Position numbers and translations under genes: made by a program. A DNA stretch of 64,000 nucleotides, from assembly GCA_949358305.1 (NCBI GenBank), contig OX442319.1, forward strand, positions 806,001-870,000. The letters run 5' to 3'. This DNA comes from Strigamia acuminata. Taxonomy: Eukaryota; Arthropoda; Chilopoda; Geophilomorpha; Linotaeniidae. The notes under the pieces are model-generated. The model saw nothing but the letters and a program-made list of their open reading frames with translations, was not told where the DNA came from and searched no databases. This document shows positions 55,901 to 64,000 of this stretch, piece after piece; position 1 is the first letter of the stretch; each line of letters opens with the position of its first letter.

Positions 55901-58900
55901 GCGTTCAATATTCCAGCAACATTTGTCGAAATTTATTCAAACTCACAAACTTAAAATTGTTAAAATGCTTTATTTCTCTTATTTTAGTGGTCTTATATTT
56001 AAGGTACTGAGTGTGTAAAGGTGGGTCCCTCATGCAAGCAAAGTTAGCAAAGGTAAGATAAGCTCAGATAAAGTAATGAAGTAATAAAGGTAATGAAGTA
56101 CTTGTGTACATAATAAGGAACCAGTCAGAATTGAATGGCAAGACCTGAATCCAGTTCAGAAGAAGTACCAAGTTGTTGGATCATCCAAATGGCTGCCATA
56201 AGCTACAACTTGTGTGTTTTGAGTCTTGTGAAGTAAGTTTGTTGCATTGCGTTGCAACCTACTTCAAAACAAATGTGAAGTAAACTTTCTCCCTTGGTTA
56301 CGGCTAAATTAATCCCACAATGCAACTTGCCGAAATGTTGCGTTGCCTTGCATCTAAGTGGGAACACAACTGGGAACCCACCTTAAGAAATGTACTACTC
56401 AGATTGATTAATGTGAATTCAATAATTAATGTGCATTGAATAATCTGTCTTGGATTAAACTGTTTTTGCAGGTACCCGAATTGATTTCAACATTGTGGGA
56501 TCTGCTACTAGAACAAGATGACTTAACAACATCTACAAACAGTATTATGACTCTCTTATCGTCACTGTTGTCTTTTCCAAACTCAGCAATACATTATTCG
56601 TAAGAAATTAAAAAGTGTTATTTATTGCATTCGAAAACTGAAGCCACCATGGTTTTACTTTTATGTGTAGTTTTTAGAATTGTTGTGTATCAGAATTCAT
56701 GTTACACAGAAATAAGGGGTATAGAGGGGAACCAGAAGATCACATTTCCACTAATCAAAAATTCTAAAAAAAAATTCCCACTTAGTCACATCCCCCAAAA
56801 CAATGGAAGATTTCAAATATCACGCGTCACGCATCTCGCCCACGTTTGCCAGGTTGAAGCACAATTATCAAATAAAAACACGCAATCGGTAGCCAACAGC
56901 AGAAGTTTATTACAAGCAATGCTCTACATGTCCACCATGTGCATCAATGCACAGCTCGTAGCGACAGAATTAATTCATTCTGACTCTGTTAAAGATCTGT
57001 GGGTTATCTGTGACTTGGTTTTTTTTGGGATTCTTTAACGTTAAAATGATCAGTTTGAATGTTTTACTTGAGAATTGCGCTTTAACCTGGCAAACGTGAG
57101 CGATATGCGTGACTACGATATTTGAAATCTTTCATTGTTTTGGGGGCTGTGACTAAGTGGGAATTTTTTTTTGGAATTTTTGATTAGTGGAAACGTGATC
57201 TCCTGGCCCCCATCTATACCCTTTATTTCTGTGTAACATGAATTCTGATACATCCTGTATACGTATGTATATATAGCCCAAAATTAGACGTTTTAGACCA
57301 ATATGCCGTTGAGTTAAAAACACTGATTTTCATGCTAAAACAGTCAATTTTCATGCTAAAACTGTCAATTTTCATGCTAAAACAGTCAATTTTTATGCTA
57401 AAACTGTCAATTTTCAGGATAAAGCAGTCAATTTTCATTATAACAGGTGTCAATTTTCTAAATATATAAACAGATGAACCTTTGTCAGGGCCGGTACCGT
57501 GAACAAAATTCATATTTTGCATTCACTCTTAAAAGTGAACGTTCTTGAACTGATGAACGTTTGTTGCAACACTGCTAAAAAGTATTGTTTTCTTTGGGTT
57601 TTAAAGTGGAATGTTCTGGCTACACACATATGCCAGAAACATTAATATGAGAAGATGTTTTGGCCTGAGGTCTTGAACATTCTGTACTGTTCAATTCTTA
57701 TTGTTTAACTGTGGTCAGGTTGCAATATTCTGTGAAAGCAAACCGACAATGCAGTTTCTTGTGGTGGAACACTATTTATTATCTCACGTTCTATCATATA
57801 CACTCCATTTCAAAGGTGAAGTTTTTAAAAAACATCAAACCATGTTGGCTTTGGTACAAGAATGCAACTACTCCGTACTAGTATTGAGCGCGGAATACAT
57901 TTTCTCTCTCTTTTTTCTACAGTCCAAATGCTCCATTAGATGAACTCATTTCACGATTATGGCCGTTTTTTGGACACAATTCATCTTTAGTTCGAAAAGG
58001 AGCCCTCGAAACCTTGAAAACACTGGCTATAACTAATCAGGAAAAACAGGACTGGTTGGTTCCTATCTTGTCAGATGCACTTCGACATGTCTATCAACGC
58101 TGCATTTTGGAACACGATCCTGAGATTTTGCATCTAATTACTGAGGTATTTTTAAATTTGAAAACAAAATTTAACGTCAGTTTTAGGAATTTTTATTTTA
58201 TTTTATTAAATAAAACTTATTTTCTAATATTCTACCTTGTGATTTTATCACAAGGTGGAATGTGCAGTTGAACTGGCTGGCTATTCTTTGAAAACAGAGT
58301 GATTTATGATGTTGGGTGAAATAGTATCCCTCAAAAGAGTGACACTCAAAGGAGCGACGATTGCAATTGCAAGGAAGCAAATTTTCCCTGTTTGTAGACG
58401 AGTAAAAGGAGATATTGTACACAATTGTATTCTTTTGGGGTGCATGTTGTCATCTGATTAAAGTTGATAAGGCACTCGAGCCTTAAGGTGCGGCACAAAA
58501 AATTATGAACACGTGAAATTTGTTTGTTTTAAATTGATCTCGTCATTTTATGGTTTTCTAACCTATTCCAATCGTTTTTTCACATCAAAATAAGCAAGAA
58601 ACCTTGTTTTTTAACATGGAAACTCTTATTTTTCTCTCGCAATCAACTAAAATGAAAAAACACCCTGGTTCAAAAAATTATGAACAGTTGGTTAACAATG
58701 ATTTATGACAATGTAGGCAATGATTTAGTACCATTTAATACCAAATAAAGTTACCCTACTTTAGTATAACTATGTACACCCTGTCTAACATGGAATTAAT
58801 TAGTGATTTAAATGTGGTGTTAACATGGTCTCCGACGCATTTTCCATTTGACTGTAAATAAAAATCAGTCTGCTCGAAAAATTGCTAATGAATTGAGTGT

Positions 58901-59422
58901 AAATGTATAAAATACCACATGTACTTGAGTTTTGAAGAAGAATGACAATAGTAAGTAGATGAAAAAGAGGCAAAACCCTTCCTAAAAAAGAAGCACAAAG
59001 AAGACCTTTGAAAAATACTCCTCTTCTTTATTTAAATTATGCCAATAGTATTTATTGCCATCTGGGTCATTAAGGTTGAACTTTTTTCATCACAGAAAAT
59101 TATTTTTGTCCATTCTGCATCCCAGGTTTGATATTTTTTTGCCCACTTTAATCTGTCTTCTTTGTGCTTCTTTTTCAGGAATGGTTTTGCCTTCTTTTTC
59201 ATCTACTTACCATTGTCATTCTTCAAGTAGACTTGAATTTATTGTTTTAATTTTGCTTCGATTTTTGTTTAGGTTTGGGAACTGTTGGTGCGTATTGTGT
59301 CATTGGAAGACTTGTTAATGGCAGCATGCCCACATCTAAGTTTGTGGTTTTGTTTACTAATGCAACCATCACACATTCCTTTTGCATCTGAAATGTTAAT
59401 CGAAGCTAAACATAAAGTAAAG
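49937..59422 (+). CDS. BTAF1: BTAF1/Mot1, N-terminal 631 codons (11 exons); gene continues
   Basis: Nuclear Swi2/Snf2 ATPase that removes TBP from DNA (family knowledge). Only the HEAT-repeat TBP-binding N-terminus is in view. Exons: 49937-49947, 50093-50216, 50301-50418, 51214-51357, 51579-51751, 51892-52140, 53242-53673, 54164-54304, 56472-56599, 57923-58145 and 59273-59422. All are GT-AG and phases join without a stop. The start reads [15 protein letters not shown], then [11 protein letters not shown] and [20 protein letters not shown] (exon 3). Later landmarks are [20 protein letters not shown] (exon 5), a basic [18 protein letters not shown] (exon 6), [17 protein letters not shown] and [15 protein letters not shown] with [12 protein letters not shown] (exon 7), [15 protein letters not shown] (exon 9), [17 protein letters not shown] (exon 10) and MQPSHIPF (exon 11). 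The exon 3 donor is ambiguous: GTTCAA at 50419 or GTACTT at 50431, both in phase and differing by four codons. The ATPase domain must lie beyond 64000; no next exon was recognised after 59422. Confidence 0.95.
54634..55150. mobile_element. Inverted-repeat element in BTAF1 intron 8
   Basis: Left end AAGGCTCGTTTACAATGTTG; the right end in reverse complement reads AAGGCTCATTTACATTGTCG, pairing for about 28 bp. The interior contains repeated TTCGC and GCGAA words and a GACGTCA site at about 54820. No coding capacity and no clear target duplication. Confidence 0.7.
56690..57248. mobile_element. MITE with ~190-bp inverted arms in BTAF1 intron 9
   Basis: The left arm starts TCAGAATTCATGTTACACAG at 56690; the right arm ends in its reverse complement at 57248. 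TA flanks both sides (56688-56689 and 57249-57250). The arms stay similar for about 190 bp, through ACGCATCTCGCCCACGTTTGCCAGGTT-like sequence (first 20 bases ACGCATCTCGCCCACGTTTG). The 137-codon open frame here comes from the element. Confidence 0.85.
57321..57440. repeat. 21-bp A-tract minisatellite, ~6 units
   Basis: The unit TCAATTTTCATGCTAAAACA plus one base repeats about six times with decay at the 3' end. Period and A/T-tract pattern resemble the arrays at 8211 and 14855. It lies in BTAF1 intron 9. Confidence 0.9.
58931..59227. repeat. Inverted repeat, ~73-bp arms, beside BTAF1 exon 11
   Basis: The left arm 58931-59004 (TTGAAGAAGAATGACAATAG onwards) pairs with the right arm 59155-59227 (GTCTTCTTTGTGCTTCTTTT onwards) with under ten mismatches and a 150-bp loop. 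The right arm ends 45 bp before the exon 11 acceptor. Confidence 0.8.
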
Positions 59423-60169
59423 GTAAGCACCCTGTTTTGTTTTATTGTTTGAAAGCTTGTGTTTAAAAAATATGAGAAGCTGTAGCCAGCGCAACCACCG
59501 TACTGTACTCGTAGGTACGACAGGACCCTCGCGCGATAAAGCGTGTACGCTAGTCAGCACGTGCGTGACAAAGTACTAAAGTACTAAAGTGCTAAAGTAC
59601 AAAGTTCAAAGTACAAAGTACGTACGCACTAAAACACATGCGATAGCTGGTTTGGGTATTTCTAGCATGGTTTCCTCATTATTTCCAAACTTTGAGACAC
59701 GTACGAGTAGCTCTAGTGGTTTTTAACATTCAAAAAGTGCATATCGCAAAATGTATTGGTCGTAAATTGTCCGAAATTATCTTTTGTTTCCTTGATTTTG
59801 GATATGTAAACCCCTAAAAAAATACAACAAAATAGACTTGCTTTATATCATCCGAGCAGAAATTCAGTAAAAAGATAGATACCGTACTCAAGTTTTTTAA
59901 GAAAAACACTTTATAAAATGCATTACGGGAAAATGACTTGGCAGTTTGCAAAGTATAAAACAAAATATAGATGCAACTATGTACATCAATATTTTCGATG
60001 AAAATCTCATCACTACTTGTACAGTAAATTTGTACTTGTCAACTGGCGAGCAGGGTTGATGTCGCACCCGTGACAATGGTTTCTTTCACAAAGGCACTCA
60101 CAAGTCAGTTGCAAGATCAAACTTCACTTTTAATCAAACAAGTCAGAAATTTGATCAACATATATCCGG
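59423..60169. other. BTAF1 intron or flank, no exon seen
   Basis: It contains an AAAGTAC-type degenerate repeat at about 59568-59625. No next BTAF1 exon was recognised. Confidence 0.5.
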
Positions 60170-60577
60170 GTCGGGTCATTTCCTCGAATCCCGTTTCATC
60201 GAATTCTCTTTTTTTGCGTTTTTTGAAATGTGCGAAAACGGGGGTCGTTTCATCGAATTCTAAATTCCACTCGGTACGTTTCATCGAATTTTCGGCCATC
60301 ATCGGGGATGTTATTTGCGTGGCTATGTGGCTAGGTTAGGTTGTGTTAGGTTGTGTTAGGTTGTGTTAGGTTGTGTTAGATCAGGTTAGGTTAGGTCAGG
60401 TTAGGTTAGGTCAGGTCAGGTCAGGTTAGGTCCCGTTAGGTCAGGTCAGGTTAGGTTAGGTTTTTGGTTTTTGGATTTTTTTTACTGTACCGTTTCATCG
60501 AAATTTTTGACAAAATGGTACGTTTCATCGAAAAAAACTGCCATTCGATGAAACGGGATTCGAGGAAATGACCCGAC
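60170..60577. mobile_element. MITE containing a telomere-like core
   Basis: Left arm GTCGGGTCATTTCCTCGAAT from 60170; the right arm is its reverse complement ending 60577. The arms pair for about 35 bp, including CCCGTTTCATCGAAT. The phrase GTTTCATCGAA recurs about six times inside. The centre is a TTAGG-type array (60331-60467). Related CATATATCCGG and CATATATCTGG lie just outside each end, possibly a worn target duplication. Confidence 0.8.
60331..60467 (+). repeat. TTAGG-type array within the MITE
   Basis: GGTTA units mixed with TTGTG, TCAGG and TCCCG variants, about 27 pentamer units in all. Confidence 0.9.
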
Positions 60578-60971
60578 TTCCATATATCTGGAGTTTAACT
60601 TAACTTAACTCACGAGTCAATTATAATTGATATATATATAGTTTTACATGCTTATTTTCTTAATTCTAACTTAGCTTTAACATAAATGACATAAATGAAA
60701 ATAAGCTAATGCTAGATTCCCACTCGACTGAAACAGAGTAGAAAATCCAGTTTTCTGCCCAGTATATTTTCTGCTATGACGTCACTTCCTCTTATTTGGG
60801 CAGAAAATAGGGAGCAGAAAAAATAGACTCTATTCCTATTTTTTCTGCTGCAGAATGCCTCACAAGCCAATCAGACGATTTTCTGTCCAGTGACCGTTGT
60901 ATTGACCTCTGGCCAAGACAAAAGAATTTTAAACAAAATGGCTCCCGATCTAAATTAATTGTTGCCAGATA

Positions 60972-61487
60972 TTGTTACGCGGTTGGCGAACACACTGTGA
61001 ACCAGTTGTCGCCTCCTCGCTTCCGTAACTAATCAATTTGGAATAACCCCTTAAACCCTCACCAGAGTTCGCCTTAAGCGAATGATGTAATTGTTTCACC
61101 CACTAGTCGATAATAGAACAATCTAAGTTTACTTAGTTGATGACGAGAGCTGAATTGTCAGTTCTCTTCGGTTATGAGTACCAAGAGGTTGTCGGACAGC
61201 GAATGTCACGGCATCTCGAGGTTTCTTCATTATAAAACAAACACTGTTATTCATGCTTTAGGATTAAGTTAGGTTTAAGATTTAGTCTTAAGTTTGATTA
61301 TTATTTGAAGTGTTATTTGTTTTTATGATTGAATAAAGATATCTCTTATATTTGAAAAAAAAACAATGAGTCCTTTCCATTACACCCCTAGTTAATAAAT
61401 GCATTAGCTAAATTATAGGTCGGGATTTAAGTAGTATCCCAGCAGTAAAATACGTGGTCCTATATTGGTACTTTGGGCCACGTAACA
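60972..61487 (+). repeat. Probable solo LTR inside element A
   Basis: Begins TGTTACGCGG and ends CCACGTAACA, a 7-bp inverted pair of LTR type, 516 bp, with AATAAA near 61331. A 3' homologue lies at 12531-12656. The flanks (GATAT and TTATG) are not an exact duplication, so solo-LTR status is probable rather than proven. Confidence 0.55.
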
Positions 61488-61792
61488 TTATGGTGGTATT
61501 TTTTTTTAAAATTTCGTACGATTATCGAAGAGGATTTGGACAGTTTTAGGCCACTTTTGATCGCCGCATTTGATCGCTGAAATGCGGCCAAAAAGTGCTT
61601 AGTTTTCTATCGAAACTAAGCATCGGTAATCGGCCCAACACTAGACACATTCGATCGCACGATCGCGGCCGGTGTTCAGCCGATTACAGGTGCTTGGTTT
61701 CGACGGGGAACTAAGCACTTTCTGGCCGAATTTGTTGGATCAAATGCGGCCAGTGTTTGGTAGATTTTATTTTTTATTTTTGCCGTCCGCCC

Positions 61793-62012
61793 GCGCGAAT
61801 GACCGAACGAACAAACGTCCGAACGGCCAAATACTCGTTTGTTCGGACGGACGTTCGGACGAGCGTTCGGCCGTTTGTTCGGCTGGGCGTTCGAACGAAC
61901 GGGCGGGCGGGCGGACGAGATATTGGCCGTTCGTTCGTTTGTTTGACCGTTTGTTCAGTCGTTCGGCCGTTCGGACAGGCATTCGGACGTTCGGGCGGGT
62001 GGACAGACGAGC
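61793..62012. repeat. CpG-every-four-bases tetranucleotide field
   Basis: For over 200 bp a CG occurs at almost every fourth base while the two bases between vary among TT, GA, AA, GG and GC, for example CGAACGAACAAACGTCCGAA at about 61803. It sits inside element A. The open frames here are composition artefacts. Confidence 0.8.
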
Positions 62013-62260
62013 GTTCGGCAATACAGCCAATACCGGGCCGTTCGGCTTTTATCCAAATTGTTTTTCGTTTTTTGGTGTACCTTTGTTTACTACAAATAAA
62101 TCAGTGTTTGCATTGTTGGTATCCATTTTTAAATGCTGTAAAATAAATTCTGCGATACTTTTCTGCCCACTTTTCTGCCAGATGGGAACCAACAGCAGAA
62201 AAGATAAATATTCTGCCCTGAAAATTTTCTGCTGACAAAATTCAGTCGAGTGGGAACCTA

Positions 62261-63322
62261 TACTCAAAACCACCACAACATTGATGTATTTCCCTATTGG
62301 TCGAGCCGTATCACTGGTGGTGTAGTGGCACAAAAAAAGTAGCTCGTAACACCAGAATTGTATTCTAACTAGGCATAAACAACCAATAAAAAACAAAACC
62401 TTTGTTTACCTGCCAAAAGAAACAACAAACTGTACTTACATTAATTGATTGATTAAAAAGGGAAAAAGGTTATTTAGCAAATAAAATAAACATTTTGTCA
62501 CGGGCAGGTTACCCACCCTTCTTTTTTATTCATTTCCTACTTAGACTGACCCAATCTTGAGTTCTCTTATTTTTTCCCAATCTCTCTTTTCATCTAACAT
62601 TGATGAATCATCTCTAAATATATGCGCAGCTTCATCGCGCGCATCTTATTATTTCCAACAATTAACCTTAGTTTATGCCTTTCACCCCCTCACCCACTTT
62701 GATTGATCTAACCATGTGACTCATGTTTATCTCATCACTGTTTTCATAATCCAAACACACTCTTCACACCTCTTTCAACGAGTTAACACCTCTTAGATTG
62801 AACTGAAGTTGTCACTTATTATTTAACATTGCGCTTTAATACGTGCACCTCAATTTAACACTGAATAGCGCCTCTTTTTGCCCACCTTTTATCACTTCGC
62901 ATGCCTGTGACATTCTACGCCCACCCGCTTATGAATTAGTACACTGCGCATACTCATTCATTTTAAACGTAAAGACCCACAACGTGAGATTGAGCCCGTC
63001 GAATATAAATAATGTGTGTTACAGCGAGCATAGGTTTATTCACCGTCCGATATCCTCATCTGACGACGGCACAACACGAGTAAATCTACGAACTTTGCCC
63101 ACTGGTTTGCGCTACATCACCTTGCGCGTAAATTCAGATCAAATTAACTAAACATCTAAGTTGATTCGTAACAATTTTATTACCAATTAAGTAAAATCTA
63201 TCAATCTAATCACTTTTTATACTTAAACTCATTGAAAATAAATACTTTTCCACGTAGCAGAACACAGTACACAGTTTGGTGTAAACAGGCTAAATACATC
63301 AACGTTGTGGTGGTTTTGAGTA
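62261..63322. mobile_element. Inverted-repeat element B, inserted at TA
   Basis: Left end TACTCAAAACCACCACAACA (62261); the right end is the complement of TACTCAAAACCACCACAACG (ending 63322). About 32 bp pair with one mismatch. TA on both sides (62259-62260, 63323-63324) is the target duplication, in the terminus of element A. A TATA-like TATAAATAA lies at 63003. No transposase frame. Confidence 0.85.
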
Positions 63323-63604
63323 TAGCATAAGTAGGAATGATGTCTTAAGTCTATGTTATGTTATAAACCAGTTCATACGTGTCGAGTCGAGTCGATACAC
63401 TAGCTTGAGAACTCTAGGAGAACTGACAAGCTTATCTCACCAAGTTAACTTGTATTCCCCTGTTAATGCTTCTACGGCTTCTACGCGTGACAATATGTCC
63501 ATCTATCACCAAGGTGGTGCACCAGAGCTAAGAAAAGCAAGTACCGGTATTCTTTCGAAAGCATAGGGTTTAGGCCAGAGACATCTAGAAAAGTAGTCTA
63601 ATGG

Positions 63605-63645
63605 GCATTGTTTGTTTTGTTTTGTTTTGTTTTGTTTTGTTTTGT
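63605..63645. repeat. (TTTTG)n microsatellite
   Basis: Seven TTTTG/GTTTT units. Confidence 0.9.
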
Positions 63646-63810
63646 ATTTTAGCACCATCTCTTGATGGAAATTACTGTCGATTGAGCTACGGTTTCTTCC
63701 TGAAATTGTTTTCCATCGTGGCATTGTTTATTCTGCTTGGTTATTACTTTGGTCGCATGGATGGTGGTGGATTATGTATACTTGTACGTGAAAAAGATTG
63801 AAAGAAAAAA

Positions 63811-63861
63811 ATGGACGTCTCAAACTTTGAGCGATTTGGAACAAAAGGTTCCTGGGCGTCA
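63811..63861 (+). CDS. Possible first exon of an unidentified gene
   Basis: ATG at 63811 in the context AAAAAAATGG opens 17 codons (MDVSNFERFGTKGSWAS) ending at a consensus donor TCA|GTAAGT (63862). The product is not recognised and the remainder lies outside the window. Upstream, an AG at about 63651 is followed by a short open frame with a hydrophobic stretch (LKLFSIVALFILLGYYFG) that ends at 63801; the two are not obviously connected. Confidence 0.3.
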
Positions 63862-64000
63862 GTAAGTGATATGACCCATGCTAAGGCACAAGGTCGTAAA
63901 TAGGTGAAATAGGCTTTGATATTTTGTGCCTTAGCAGTTTCTACAGAGTATTGTGCACTGTTTTGTTGCCAGAATCCACAAAAGTGGAGTGAAGTGATGG

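Larger units (their letters stand above)
60709..63328. mobile_element. Inverted-repeat element A, split by two later insertions
   Basis: The left end ATGCTAGATTCCCACTCGAC at 60709 pairs with a right end that is cut in two: TTCAGTCGAGTGGGAACCTA ends at 62260 and the last bases TAGCAT resume at 63323-63328 after element B. Restoring the junction gives a 24-bp inverted repeat with one mismatch. Near both ends TTTTCTGC/GCAGAAAA words are frequent. It also contains an LTR-like unit (60972-61487). No transposase frame. Confidence 0.8.

Noticed and set aside
56625-57038. 137-codon plus frame in BTAF1 intron 9
   Set aside because: Lies in one arm and the loop of a MITE.
61672-62235. 187-codon plus frame rich in Arg and Asp
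   Set aside because: Arises from the CGNN tetranucleotide field inside a transposon.
1-64000. CRISPR arrays, tRNA and rRNA genes, bacterial operons
   Set aside because: No direct-repeat/spacer pattern, no tRNA A/B-box cloverleaf and no rRNA sequence was recognised; the window is eukaryotic.

Overview
The window is eukaryotic, and most likely arthropod. Protein-coding genes are split by GT-AG introns, and the intergenic DNA is AT-rich and full of microsatellites, minisatellites and small inverted-repeat transposons. Four separate interstitial (TTAGG)n tracts occur (about 5581, 20992, 34542 and 60331). TTAGG is the usual pancrustacean and insect telomere repeat, so I infer an arthropod; I cannot name the species.

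Four host genes can be identified. A netrin gene lies on the minus strand with two exons in view (22899 down to 13392): signal peptide, laminin N-terminal domain and first laminin-EGF repeat. Its 3' exons are not visible. A TMEM256 (DUF423) membrane protein lies on the minus strand (42449 to 39062, three exons), with a continuous reading frame of about 940 codons of proline/glutamine/cysteine-rich low-complexity sequence in front of the domain. The proteasome assembly chaperone PSMG3 (PAC3) is complete on the minus strand in four exons (46976 to 46335). BTAF1/Mot1 lies on the plus strand (49937 to 59422); eleven coding exons give the first 631 residues and the gene probably continues past the window. 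An intronless 381-residue coiled-coil protein of unknown family (45859 to 44714) sits between TMEM256 and PSMG3. A possible first exon of another gene begins at 63811.

Mobile DNA explains much of the rest. At 1-3161 is a decayed Ty1/copia element (minus strand) with an in-frame stop and a frameshift, cut by the window edge. At 25170-32189 is a complete, apparently young Ty1/copia element: 477-bp LTRs with no difference seen by eye, a 5-bp target duplication (GAAAT), a primer site for initiator tRNA-Met, a 1.2-kb leader and one gag-pol frame of 1615 codons with all catalytic motifs. Non-autonomous inverted-repeat elements occur at 3164, 7679, 9836, 14128, 24809, 32349 (hAT-like with an 8-bp duplication and a TTAA-flanked element nested inside), 43945, 54634, 56690, 60170, and a three-level nest at 60709-63328. 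Three A-tract minisatellites of 20-21 bp period lie at 8211, 14855 and 57321.

Layout: 1-13 kb repeats; 13-23 kb netrin and its repeat-laden intron; 23-33 kb transposons including the intact copia; 33-39 kb gene-poor; 39-47 kb a cluster of three minus-strand genes; 50-59.5 kb BTAF1 exons with MITEs in the introns; 60-63.3 kb nested transposons. Apart from sharing a neighbourhood, the host genes show no functional relationship.
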